This document shows, in pieces, positions 8,251 to 17,179 of a DNA stretch of 64,000 bases. Each line of letters begins with the position of its first letter. Positions within the stretch are counted from its first letter, which is position 1. A program made the position numbers and the translations under genes. The notes under the pieces are model-generated. The model searched no databases. It was not told the DNA's origin and worked only from the letters and a program-made list of their open reading frames with translations. Source of the stretch: Pedobacter frigoris (GTDB lineage: Bacteria; Bacteroidota; Bacteroidia; Sphingobacteriales; Sphingobacteriaceae); assembly GCF_005116445.1 (NCBI RefSeq), contig NZ_SWBQ01000006.1:154435-218434 (forward strand), read 5' to 3'.

Positions 8251-10323
8251 ATGAATCCCAAACTGATACTTTTTATTTTTTTACTACACGCTGGTTTAGT
8301 AGCTGCGCAGACTAAAGTAAATACTGAAAAATTCAACAAAAAGAATGAAGCTTCTCTAAAAGTTGACAAGGATATTCTGGAGATCACCTGGCCTACCGGC
8401 GCGAATAGTAAGGGTAAAATCGAGTTCAACATGCGAAAAGATGAACCCTTATTTAAGCGCATTCAACTAAACTCAAATGTAGTTGCCACAGAATTAGATC
8501 CAGCATTTTTATTGAGTATTGGAAAAAGAGATTTAATGTCGCAAAATGGATGGATGATCTTTTTTGATAAGGTTCCTTTGAAGCCTTACAAGAATTACCC
8601 CATTGAACTGAAAAAGAATAGTTTCTCGGTAAGCAGTATCGGGAGCAGAACCGTAGTAACGGTTTCATCCCTGAGCGCAGATCGTTTTGCCGGTAATCTG
8701 GAAGTTACTTTCTATAACGGTAGTCCGCTGTTCAATGTGGCTGCGGTGATGAGCACGAAGGAAGATGCTACGGCAATTGTTTACGATGCCGGTTTGATGG
8801 ATACTAAGAATGCCTGGAAAACGATCTCGTCTATAACGACAGAAGGGAAAATAATTGATGCTCCGGTAAATAAGACAGACACTGCGGTGAACCTAGCGGT
8901 GAAGTACCGTACAATTGCAGCCAGCAATGGGTCTGGTACACTGGCCATTTTCCCTGCTCCGCACCAATATTTCTACCCGCTGGATGAGGCCTTTAATCTG
9001 AAATTCACATGGCATGGTACTAAATATAGAAAAATGCTTGATGGGTATGGAATTGGTATCAGACAGGACTTGAAGGGGGATAACAGGTTTGTGCCCTGGT
9101 TCAATGCTCCGCCACAAACGAAGCAAAGGATGAATTTCTTTTGCCTGCTGAGTGATCAGCTGGGTGAAGCTGCTTTTACCGAGGTAAAGAAATTTACAAA
9201 CAATGACGCTTATGCAAAGTTGCCGGGATTCAAAACCATGTCGAGCCACTTCCACAATGAAATAGTAATGAAGGTTTTAATGGCCAACAGGGAATTGCCT
9301 GAGGTTCCGGATTTCATGAAGGTATTTAAGAGTACGGGGATTGACATCGTGCATTTGGCTGAATTTCACTACACCGCTCACCCCAAAGGACCAGATGAAC
9401 TAAGATTGCTGGAGCTAAAGACACTTTTTGACATGTGTAAGCAATACTCCGATGATGAGTTTTTATTACTGCCTGGCGAAGAACCAAATGAATTTTTTGG
9501 CGGGCATTGGCTGCAGTTTTTCCCTAAGCAAGTTTACTGGATTATGCAACGTAAGCAGGGACAGCCACTGTATGAGGAACACCCGGTGTATGGAAGGATA
9601 TACCACATCGGGGATAAAGACGATATGCTAAAACTGCTGGAAATGGAAGGTGGTTTGGCCTGGACTGCTCATGCCCGTACCAAAGGTTCGGTAAATGCGC
9701 CTGATGTATATAAGGATGAGGCTTTTTTTAAATCAGACCGGTTTATGGGTGCTGCATGGAAGGCCATGCCGGCCGATCTTTCAGAGCCTAGGTTGGGAAA
9801 AAGGGTGCTTGATCTGCTGGACGATATGAACAACTGGGGTGAGAAGAAAACAATCATTGCAGAAGCAGATTTATTTACCATTACTCCTGAAAACGAAATG
9901 TATGCCCACCTGAATGTGAATTACATGATGCTGGACAAGCTGCCGAAATATGAGGAAGGCTGGAATCCGATAGTAGAAGCTATGCAGAAGGGCAAATTTT
10001 TTACCTCGACTGGTGAAGTTTTGATACCGATGCTGACTGTCAACGGAAAAACGTCTGGTGAAACCATAAAGCTGGATGCTGCAGGCAATGTAAATATAAA
10101 AATGCATTTGAAGTGGACATTTCCAATGAACTTTATTGAAGTGATCTCCGGAGATGGCAATAAAGTGTATAGGGACAGAGTAGACCTGACAAATACCAGG
10201 GCTTTTGGAGATCAGGTTTTTGAATTTAAAAAGAAACTAAAAGGCTGTAAGTGGCTGCGCGTAGAAGCCTGGGATACTGCAGTAAATGGAGCTTTTAGTC
10301 AGACTTTCTATATAGGCAAGTAA
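8251..10323 (+). CDS. Secreted PHP-like (CehA/McbA-type) protein of unknown function
   Basis: The start at 8251 (MNPKLILFIF) is chosen because it begins with a good signal peptide ending VAAQT. The open frame from 8206 adds residues that overlap the previous gene. The 690-residue protein has a long N-terminal beta-rich half, then a PHP-like metal-dependent hydrolase half: SSHFHNE (H333, H335), GIDIVHLAEFHYTAH (H368, H373), LLLPGEEPNEFFGGHW and LAWTAHARTKGS. The last part is a small beta-sandwich. This resembles CehA/McbA metallohydrolases, but the metal motifs are not canonical, so activity is uncertain. Confidence 0.6.
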   Translation: MNPKLILFIFLLHAGLVAAQTKVNTEKFNKKNEASLKVDKDILEITWPTGANSKGKIEFNMRKDEPLFKRIQLNSNVVATELDPAFLLSIGKRDLMSQNGWMIFFDKVPLKPYKNYPIELKKNSFSVSSIGSRTVVTVSSLSADRFAGNLEVTFYNGSPLFNVAAVMSTKEDATAIVYDAGLMDTKNAWKTISSITTEGKIIDAPVNKTDTAVNLAVKYRTIAASNGSGTLAIFPAPHQYFYPLDEAFNLKFTWHGTKYRKMLDGYGIGIRQDLKGDNRFVPWFNAPPQTKQRMNFFCLLSDQLGEAAFTEVKKFTNNDAYAKLPGFKTMSSHFHNEIVMKVLMANRELPEVPDFMKVFKSTGIDIVHLAEFHYTAHPKGPDELRLLELKTLFDMCKQYSDDEFLLLPGEEPNEFFGGHWLQFFPKQVYWIMQRKQGQPLYEEHPVYGRIYHIGDKDDMLKLLEMEGGLAWTAHARTKGSVNAPDVYKDEAFFKSDRFMGAAWKAMPADLSEPRLGKRVLDLLDDMNNWGEKKTIIAEADLFTITPENEMYAHLNVNYMMLDKLPKYEEGWNPIVEAMQKGKFFTSTGEVLIPMLTVNGKTSGETIKLDAAGNVNIKMHLKWTFPMNFIEVISGDGNKVYRDRVDLTNTRAFGDQVFEFKKKLKGCKWLRVEAWDTAVNGAFSQTFYIGK

Positions 10324-10377
10324 AAAACACTGCGAAACCATATTCCCCGATAACTGTTATGACTTTAAAAGAAGGTT

Positions 10378-12891
10378 ATGAGTTTGGAGAAATATGTCAA
10401 AAAGCGAGATTTCAGCAAGACTAAAGAACCTGGTTTAAAGAAAGCCAAGCTTGAAGCAAAAGCTGGGAAAAAAGCTAAAGCCACTGCAGGTAAAAAGCTA
10501 ACTTTTGTAGTACAACGTCACCATGCTTCACACCTTCACTATGACTTTCGTTTGGAAATGCAGGGCGTATTAAAAAGCTGGGCTGTCCCTAAGGGGCCGT
10601 CATTAAATCCTAAGGACAAGCGTTTGGCAATGATGGTAGAAGATCATCCTTACGAGTACCGCACTTTTGAAGGGGAAATTCCTGCCGGAAATTATGGCGG
10701 CGGAACTGTACATATATTTGATAAGGGTACCTATCAGGCTCTGGAAAAGGGCAGTGAGAAAGACTTGTTAAAAGGCCTGTATGCCGGTAATCTAAAATTT
10801 AAACTTAATGGTAAGATCCTGAAAGGCGAATTCGCTTTGGTGAAAATAAAGAGTGCTGAAGATAATGCCTGGTTACTGATCAAGCATAATGATGAATATG
10901 CGGTGAAGGGTGAATTTGATAGTGAAGACCTGGTACCATCGACTATAAAGAAGAAAGGCATTGCTTTTAAAAAAAATGCAGGCAAACAGAAGGATCTTGT
11001 TGAGCTTGAAACAGAGGTCACAGAAGAACCTTTAAGGAGTACCGGGGATAGTTCCTATAAACCAATGCTTGCAAAACTTGCAGATCATATTTTTGATGAT
11101 CCGGATTGGATATATGAAAAGAAACTGGATGGTTACAGAGCCCTTGCTTTCACAGAAGCAAAAGGAGGGGTAAAGATCATGTCACGAAATGGGATTGACT
11201 TCAAAGAAAAGTATAAAGCTGTTTCTGATGCGCTCAAAGATTTGGGCTTAGATGCTGTAATAGATGGTGAGCTGGTGGTCGAAGATAAAAAAGGCAAAGG
11301 CTATTTTCAAAAGCTCCAGAATTATGATGCTGCAACAGAAGACATGGAACTTAAGTTTTACGTATTTGATCTGCTTTCTTTGAACGGACACGACATGAGG
11401 GGTATGGAGCTTTTAAAACGTAAAGAGCTGTTGAATAAGCTGATTGATGGTTTAAATGAATCCTCCATCATTTACAATGATCATGTTTCTGAAAGAGGAA
11501 GCGAATTATTTAAAGCAGCAGAAAAACATGCATGGGAAGGCATCATCGGCAAGCACGCACATAGCACCTATTCGAGCGATAAGCGTTCAGATCAGTGGCT
11601 CAAATTTAAACTCCAGAATAGTCAGGAAGTAATCATCATAGGGTTTTCCAAGCCGGAAGGAAGCCGGAAATATTTTGGCTCAATTGCGTTGGGTATGTAT
11701 GAAGGTACGGAACTCACATATATAGGTAACTGCGGGACCGGGTTTAATGAAGAAACCTTGAAGGATCTTTATAATAAGATGAAGGCATTGGTCATTAAAA
11801 AGAAGCCGTTAAAAGAAAAAGTACATAAAGAATATAGTTTCACCTGGGTGAAGACAGAGCTGGTAGCAGAAGTTACTTATAGTGAGTGGACCGAAGATCA
11901 GCATTTGAGACACCCGGTTTTTAAAGGACTTCGTATGGATAAGGAAAAGGATAAAGTTGTCAAAGAATCAACAAGAGAAGAGACAGGCGATAAGGAACTA
12001 CTGTTTGGCCGTAAAAAAGTGAAATTGACCAATTTGGGTAAGCTGTATTGGCCAAAGGAGGGGATTACAAAAGGTCAATTATTGGCTTATTATGAGAAAA
12101 TGTCAGCGTATATCCTGCCTCATTTAAAAGATAAAGCCTTGTCGTTAAACAGACATCCCAATGGAATAGATGAACCTGGTTTCTTCCAGAAGGACCTGGA
12201 CACCGACAAGATTCCTAAATGGATCAAATCAGCTCCTTTATATTCAGAAAGCAACGATAAGCATATCGATTATCTGATTTGCAATGATGAAGCTACGTTA
12301 TTGTGGATGGTAAATCTGGGTTGCATAGAAATCAATCCATGGTTAAGTAAATACAAAACACCGGACCACCCTTTGTTTGCGGTACTTGATTTAGATCCGC
12401 ATGACATAGATTTTAAAGAAGCAGTAAAGGTTGCACTGTCTGCTAAAGAATTGCTGGATAAGATGAAACTGAAGTCTTTTATAAAAACATCCGGATCTAA
12501 GGGACTACATATTTTTATTCCTATAGGCGAAAAATATGACTACGATGTTTCCAAGGACTTCATTAAATACCTTGGACAAATGCTGTTTGATCTGCATCCG
12601 GATACCACAAGCCTTGAGCGAAGCCCATCGAAGCGCAAAAACAAGATCTATCTTGATTTTCTTCAGAACAGACGCGGGCAAACCATTGCTGCGCCCTATT
12701 CTGCGAGGCCAAAGCCTGGAGCTACTGTTTCTGCACCTCTGGAATGGACTGAGGTAAACGAGAAACTAAACCTGAAAGACTATACGATTTTTAACATGGA
12801 AGAAAGAGTGAAAGAAAAGGGTGACCTATGGAAGGGAGTGTTAAGCGTTAGAAATGACCTGTTAACCGGATTGAGAAGACTTAAAGGCTGA
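10378..12891 (+). CDS. ligD: DNA ligase D (phosphoesterase - ligase - polymerase), NHEJ
   Basis: An 837-residue protein with all three LigD modules. After a Lys-rich leader comes the 3'-phosphoesterase domain (about 41-180; HHASHLHYDFRLEM, with catalytic His/Asp residues near 48-56). The ATP-dependent ligase domain has the nucleotidyl-lysine motif KLDG at 249-252, then GELVVEDKKG and EGIIGKHA. The C-terminal primase/polymerase domain starts near residue 555 (LTNLGKLYWP), with catalytic LDLDPHD and TSGSKGLHIFIP. It repairs double-strand breaks together with Ku. No Ku gene is within the flanking sequence shown here, although the two are often neighbours. Confidence 0.97.
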   Translation: MSLEKYVKKRDFSKTKEPGLKKAKLEAKAGKKAKATAGKKLTFVVQRHHASHLHYDFRLEMQGVLKSWAVPKGPSLNPKDKRLAMMVEDHPYEYRTFEGEIPAGNYGGGTVHIFDKGTYQALEKGSEKDLLKGLYAGNLKFKLNGKILKGEFALVKIKSAEDNAWLLIKHNDEYAVKGEFDSEDLVPSTIKKKGIAFKKNAGKQKDLVELETEVTEEPLRSTGDSSYKPMLAKLADHIFDDPDWIYEKKLDGYRALAFTEAKGGVKIMSRNGIDFKEKYKAVSDALKDLGLDAVIDGELVVEDKKGKGYFQKLQNYDAATEDMELKFYVFDLLSLNGHDMRGMELLKRKELLNKLIDGLNESSIIYNDHVSERGSELFKAAEKHAWEGIIGKHAHSTYSSDKRSDQWLKFKLQNSQEVIIIGFSKPEGSRKYFGSIALGMYEGTELTYIGNCGTGFNEETLKDLYNKMKALVIKKKPLKEKVHKEYSFTWVKTELVAEVTYSEWTEDQHLRHPVFKGLRMDKEKDKVVKESTREETGDKELLFGRKKVKLTNLGKLYWPKEGITKGQLLAYYEKMSAYILPHLKDKALSLNRHPNGIDEPGFFQKDLDTDKIPKWIKSAPLYSESNDKHIDYLICNDEATLLWMVNLGCIEINPWLSKYKTPDHPLFAVLDLDPHDIDFKEAVKVALSAKELLDKMKLKSFIKTSGSKGLHIFIPIGEKYDYDVSKDFIKYLGQMLFDLHPDTTSLERSPSKRKNKIYLDFLQNRRGQTIAAPYSARPKPGATVSAPLEWTEVNEKLNLKDYTIFNMEERVKEKGDLWKGVLSVRNDLLTGLRRLKG

Positions 12892-13409
12892 GCAGTCGAT
12901 TTGTTGGCATTAAGTCAGGAAGCAAAATATTGTTTCGATTTATTTTCATACCATTACTTTGTTAACACTGTTAGCTAATTTCTATTCTTCATGACTTGGT
13001 ATCCATCCAGATCATACAAAAAGAAGGAAGGCCTGATGATAATAAAAAGATGATTCTTCAGGATGCGATTCGGGATTTATTACAGCCCTGACAGCTTAAA
13101 TAAAAACGCTATTGTAGTGTCGTTTCTACCTGTATTTGCCAGAGATGTGCTTGCCTTGTGCTTATATTTTGTTTTGCTATTCTTTTGCTTTCCTTTTGCT
13201 ATTGTTTTGCTATCCTTTTGCTTTTAGCAAAATAAAGGCAAAATTATAGTAATAAAAAGCCAAAAAAATAGCAAAGTAAAATATCTGTACACCATAGCCT
13301 CATCTTTACCTCAGCATGAGTAAAATCAATTTTTATCCTAGTGGTAAGTTGCCTATATTTACCGTAAAATATTCACTATTTAATCATAAATCAAAAACAG
13401 AATTCGAAA
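12892..13409. other. 518-bp intergenic region: possible gene remnant and 11-bp repeat tract
   Basis: No convincing gene is present. A frame from 12975 to 13091 (tag upstream, TGA at 13089-13091) reads like a protein end (EGRPDDNKKMILQDAIRDLL) but has no ATG, so it may be a decayed gene fragment. From 13172 to about 13282 lies an array of 11-bp repeats, listed separately. The last 130 bases before doxX are AT-rich, with no clear -7 box. Confidence 0.5.
13172..13282. repeat. Phased 11-bp tandem repeats, five units, followed by inverted units
   Basis: Five exact-length 11-bp units (TTTTGCTATTC, TTTTGCTTTCC, TTTTGCTATTG, TTTTGCTATCC, TTTTGCTTTTA) run from 13172 to 13226. They are followed to about 13282 by units of the opposite sense (AGCAAAATAAA, GGCAAAATTAT, and looser ones ending AGCAAAGTAAA). 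The two halves could pair into one large imperfect hairpin, or present a protein site on each helical turn. Confidence 0.8.
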
Positions 13410-13838
13410 ATGAAAAAGCTATTTAATACCAATTTTAGCAATGAGGGCGTACACTTTATGTTACTTGTTTTACGGGTGGCATTTGCAGCATTTATGATGG
13501 TTCATGGCTATCAGAAATTAGGCGGGATCACTGCAGGTGGAGAGGTGCAATTTGGCGACCCAATTGGAGTTGGTCCCGTGGCTTCACTTTATCTAACTGT
13601 ATTTGCGGAATTTTTCTGTTCCATCTTATTGTTATTGGGACTTGCTACTAGAATAGCGGTTATTCCTTTGATTATCACAATGCTTGTGGCAGTATTTATC
13701 GTACATGCCCCTGATGGTTTTGATAAGAAAGAAATGGGTTTACATTATCTGGTTGTTTATCTGTTTATATTTGTTGCAGGAGCTGGAAAATACAGTATAG
13801 ATCATATCATCAGCAGCAATTTGAGCCGCAGGCGCTAA
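13410..13838 (+). CDS. DoxX-family membrane protein
   Basis: A 142-residue protein with four predicted membrane segments (about 17-38, 60-82, 85-105 and 112-132) and the DoxX signatures LRVAFAAFMMVHGYQKL, AEFFCSILLLLGLATRIA and MGLHYLVVYLFIFVAGAGKYSID. DoxX-like proteins are small quinone-linked or redox-associated membrane proteins. The precise function in this branch is not known. It stands after the repeat tract and 47 bases before a lipoprotein gene in the same direction. Confidence 0.88.
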   Translation: MKKLFNTNFSNEGVHFMLLVLRVAFAAFMMVHGYQKLGGITAGGEVQFGDPIGVGPVASLYLTVFAEFFCSILLLLGLATRIAVIPLIITMLVAVFIVHAPDGFDKKEMGLHYLVVYLFIFVAGAGKYSIDHIISSNLSRRR

Positions 13839-13885
13839 TTGTTGCCGTTTATATCATTTAATGCGTTAATCCCGTTATAAGTATT

Positions 13886-14485
13886 ATGAAAAAGATTTTA
13901 TTGATTTGCCTGACGGCTATCGCGATATCAGGTTGCGGAATAAACAGACAGGCCCAGCAAATTAAAGCGCTTGAAAAATGTAAGTACAGGATTACTTCGG
14001 CGGATCAGATTACCATTGCAGGAGCTGATGTAAAGAAAATGATCAATGATCAGGACATCAATATTGCCAGTCTTCCAGGACTGGCGCTAGGTTTATTGAG
14101 AAGAGATGTTCCCCTTAAGGCCAGGCTAAACCTTGAAGTTAAAAATCCTACAGGAGATGATGCTGCGATCAATCAGTTTGAATATAAAATTTTAATCAAC
14201 AGGCAGGAATTGGCTAATGGCTTTGTAAATCAGGAAGTGAATGTCGCTGCCGGACAATCTACCGTTGTGCCTGTGGATATGGAAGTAAACATTTATCCCT
14301 TCGTTTCTAATAGTAAGGTAATGGGTGAAATCAGCGATTTTATCAAAAGCGGTAAAAGCGGAGCAGAGAAAAAAGGAATGCTAACTTTAAAGATCAGACC
14401 TAGTATTAAAGTAGGCAATACCTTGGTTAAGTATCCGGGTTTTATCACGATAGACAAAGAAGTTTCCAGTAAGATTCTCCTATAA
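13886..14485 (+). CDS. LEA type 2-like lipoprotein
   Basis: A 199-residue protein with a lipoprotein signal (AISGC, lipidated Cys17). The rest is one beta-sandwich domain of the LEA14/WHy type: LKARLNLEVKNPTGDDAAINQFEYKI (in overlapping strands), ELANGFVNQEVNVAAGQSTVVPV, and a final LTLKIRPSIKVGNTLVKYPGF. LEA14-like domains are found in desiccation-related and envelope proteins. The bacterial lipoprotein versions have no firm function. Spacing suggests possible co-transcription with doxX. Confidence 0.75.
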   Translation: MKKILLICLTAIAISGCGINRQAQQIKALEKCKYRITSADQITIAGADVKKMINDQDINIASLPGLALGLLRRDVPLKARLNLEVKNPTGDDAAINQFEYKILINRQELANGFVNQEVNVAAGQSTVVPVDMEVNIYPFVSNSKVMGEISDFIKSGKSGAEKKGMLTLKIRPSIKVGNTLVKYPGFITIDKEVSSKILL

Positions 14486-14494
14486 AACATGTAG

Positions 14495-14502
14495 TACTTT
14501 TG
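14495..14502 (+). promoter_or_regulatory. -7 box upstream of the PIG-L gene
   Basis: TACTTTTG is an exact TAnnTTTG match, 80 bases before the PIG-L start, implying a leader of about 70 bases. No good -33 box is seen. Confidence 0.45.
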
Positions 14503-14582
14503 CAGGATTGTTACGGAGTTTAATTTGTATAAAAAGTACAGATTGATGATTTTTGGTTATTTTCGAAAAATAAGATCCGTAT

Positions 14583-17018
14583 ATGAAATCTCGTTTATAT
14601 CTGCTGGTGATATCAGCAGTTCTCCCATTTTTTTCTCAGGCCCAGATGATGCAGCAATTAAATGCTGCTGAAATCAAACAGGGACTACAGGCTTTAAATG
14701 TTACAGGCAGTGTATTGTACGTTGCTGCTCATCCGGACGATGAAAATACACGTCTGCTGGCTTATCTGGCCAAAGAGAAGAAGGTAAGAACCGGTTATCT
14801 TTCCCTAACAAGGGGAGACGGAGGTCAAAACCTGATCGGTAATGAGCAGGCAGAGCTTCTCGGACTGATACGTACACAGGAATTATTGGCTGCAAGACGT
14901 ACGGATGGTGCCGAACAGTTTTTTACGAGGGCAAATGATTTTGGTTTTTCCAAAAATCCTGAAGAGAGTTTTAAAATATGGGATAAGGCTAAAATACTTG
15001 CGGATGTAGTCTGGGTAATCCGTAAATTTCAACCAGATGTAATTATTACCCGTTTCCCTGAAGATTCGAGAGCCGGACATGGTCATCATTCAGGTTCTGC
15101 AATACTTGCAAAAGAAGCTTTTGTCGCTGCTGCAGACCCTAAGCAATTTCCGGAGCAACTTGCATTTGTGAAGCCCTGGAAAGCTAAACGTATTTTATGG
15201 AATACTTCTAACTTCGGAGGAAACAATACCACTTCGGAAGATCAGCTAAAAATAGACGTAGGAACATATAACCCATTATTGGGGAAAAGTTATGGTGAAA
15301 TAGCGGCTGAAAGCAGATCCAATCACCGCAGTCAGGGCTTTGGTTCGGCCAGGCAAAGAGGAGGAAATATTGAGTACTTTATTCCTGTTGCGGGTGAAAA
15401 GGCTGTTAAGGATATATTTGACGGAATTGATTTTACGTTAAACAGGATCCCTGGAAGTACTGTTATTCAGCAACTGATAGCTGAAATTAATACTGAGTAC
15501 GATGCTGCTGAACCATCAAAATCTGTAGCTAAACTTTTAAAATTGCGAAGTTTGGTGAAAGACAAGGCGTTTAAGCACGGCTTACTAGACGATTTAATTC
15601 TGGCTAGTGCTGGTATCTGGCTGGAAATGCAGGCTACAAGTTCGACATATGCGTTAAATACACCAATCAAAGTAAAGGTGCAGGGGATAGCAAGGATAAA
15701 GCCAGGATTTCCTTATACCGTTGCAGTTGAAGAGACAAATACCGGCGCATCTTTTAGCCTGGCTCCAAATCAGTTTGTTTCAAAAGAAGGCTCAATTCGG
15801 GGGGGGAAGCAATTGACACAGCCTTATTGGCTGGAGAAATCACATGCTCTGGGGACTTTTGTAGTGGATTCTCTTTCAAAAATCGGCCTTGCTGAAAATC
15901 CGATCGATTTAAGCGGCGTTTTTCGGGTGAAGATTGGCGATGATGTCATTGTGAAAAAACTTCCGTTGATTTATAAATATACTGATCAGGTAAGGGGTGA
16001 GTTGTATCAGCCTGTTGTGATTGCTCCGCCCGTTACGGCGACAATGAGCGAAAAAGCATTTGTATTTAATGGAAATGAGTCGAAGCAGATTGCTGTGCGA
16101 TTGAAGAGTTTTAAGGATAATGCTGCAGGTACAATTACGGCTGTCCTTCCATCGGGATGGAAAGCTTCGCCTGAAAAGCTGGAATTTAACTTGAATAAAA
16201 AGGGTGATGAACAAATTGTTTCATTTACTGTCACCCCTGCAGGTGCCGTCACGGGGGGAGATCTTTCCTTGAACGTTTCGGTAGATGGACTAACTTATAA
16301 CAAATCATTGCGGGTCATAGATTACGAGCATATTCCGGTTCAGACACTGTTTCCTCTTGCAGAGGCCAAGGTGGAAAAAATTGATTTGAAGTTTGCAGGT
16401 AAAAGAATAGGATATCTGGCAGGGGCAGGGGATTTAGTTTCCGAATCTTTAAAGCAAATTGGATATGATGTAGTGGATTTAACAGAAGGTCAGGTGATTA
16501 ATGGTGATCTTTCTGGATTTGATGCAATTGTTACAGGTGTCAGGCTTTACAATGTGAATGAGCGTATCAAAAGCATGCAGCCCAGGTTGATGAAATATGT
16601 GGAAAATGGCGGTGTGTTAATGGTGCAGTACAATGTAAGCAGTCCGCTTAGGTTGGATAACATCGGCCCATATCCATTTAGGTTATCTAGGGACAGGGTA
16701 ACGGAAGAAGATGCGAAAGTTAAGATAATAGCACCTGCGGACAAGGCATTAAATTACCCAAATAAGATTACAGAGAAAGATTTTGATGGCTGGATACAGG
16801 AAAGAGGATTGTATTTTGTAACAGGCGCAGACCAAAAGTATACTTCTTTGTTGAGCATGAACGACCAGGGAGAATCTGCTAAGGACGGATCCTTGATCGT
16901 TGCTGATTATGGAAAGGGTAGATTTGTATATACGGGGATTTCATTTTTCAGACAATTGCCTGCCGGTGTACCTGGAGCATACAGGTTGTTTGTGAATCTG
17001 ATTTCAGGTAAGAAATAG
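14583..17018 (+). CDS. Secreted multidomain PIG-L/LmbE deacetylase
   Basis: An 811-residue protein with a signal peptide (ending FFSQAQ). The PIG-L N-acetylglucosaminyl deacetylase domain fills about residues 40-300, with the Zn motif AHPDDE (H50, D52, D53), RGDGGQNLIG and the second Zn histidine region GHGHHSGS. After beta-rich linkers (about 350-590) comes a ThuA/GATase-like Rossmann region (RIGYLAGAGD, FDAIVTGVRLYN, YVENGGVLMVQYN). It probably removes an acetyl group from an amino-sugar substrate in the periplasm. It precedes a microprotein and an SSS symporter, suggesting that a deacetylated product is imported. Confidence 0.88.
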   Translation: MKSRLYLLVISAVLPFFSQAQMMQQLNAAEIKQGLQALNVTGSVLYVAAHPDDENTRLLAYLAKEKKVRTGYLSLTRGDGGQNLIGNEQAELLGLIRTQELLAARRTDGAEQFFTRANDFGFSKNPEESFKIWDKAKILADVVWVIRKFQPDVIITRFPEDSRAGHGHHSGSAILAKEAFVAAADPKQFPEQLAFVKPWKAKRILWNTSNFGGNNTTSEDQLKIDVGTYNPLLGKSYGEIAAESRSNHRSQGFGSARQRGGNIEYFIPVAGEKAVKDIFDGIDFTLNRIPGSTVIQQLIAEINTEYDAAEPSKSVAKLLKLRSLVKDKAFKHGLLDDLILASAGIWLEMQATSSTYALNTPIKVKVQGIARIKPGFPYTVAVEETNTGASFSLAPNQFVSKEGSIRGGKQLTQPYWLEKSHALGTFVVDSLSKIGLAENPIDLSGVFRVKIGDDVIVKKLPLIYKYTDQVRGELYQPVVIAPPVTATMSEKAFVFNGNESKQIAVRLKSFKDNAAGTITAVLPSGWKASPEKLEFNLNKKGDEQIVSFTVTPAGAVTGGDLSLNVSVDGLTYNKSLRVIDYEHIPVQTLFPLAEAKVEKIDLKFAGKRIGYLAGAGDLVSESLKQIGYDVVDLTEGQVINGDLSGFDAIVTGVRLYNVNERIKSMQPRLMKYVENGGVLMVQYNVSSPLRLDNIGPYPFRLSRDRVTEEDAKVKIIAPADKALNYPNKITEKDFDGWIQERGLYFVTGADQKYTSLLSMNDQGESAKDGSLIVADYGKGRFVYTGISFFRQLPAGVPGAYRLFVNLISGKK

Positions 17019-17032
17019 TTAATATTCGAAAT

Positions 17033-17179
17033 ATGGAACAAGGCAAGCCATTACAGGATACAGAAGAGCAGGACCTTCCTCCTTTTGTGAAGACCTGGAA
17101 ACAATTTTACCGGCTACTCATTGGCTGGCTTGTGTTCCTGATCTTAGTTTTTTACGCTTTTACCAGGTATTTCGAATGA
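17033..17179 (+). CDS. 48-residue single-pass membrane microprotein coupled to the symporter
   Basis: A short frame (MEQGKPLQD, ending FTRYFE) with an acidic N-terminus of about 20 residues, then FVKTWKQFYRLLIGW and one strongly hydrophobic segment (about residues 28-43). Its TGA overlaps the ATG of the symporter gene as ATGA (17176-17179), so translation is very likely coupled. It starts 15 bases after the PIG-L stop. It may be an accessory subunit of the symporter. I do not recognise a named family. The coupling and composition make it a real gene despite its size. Confidence 0.8.
   Translation: MEQGKPLQDTEEQDLPPFVKTWKQFYRLLIGWLVFLILVFYAFTRYFE

Noticed and set aside
9428..9631. Short plus-strand frame inside the PHP-like gene
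   Set aside because: Out-of-frame shadow with no start signals.
13172..13282. CRISPR-like array
   Set aside because: Units are only 11 bp, adjoining, with no spacers and no cas genes.
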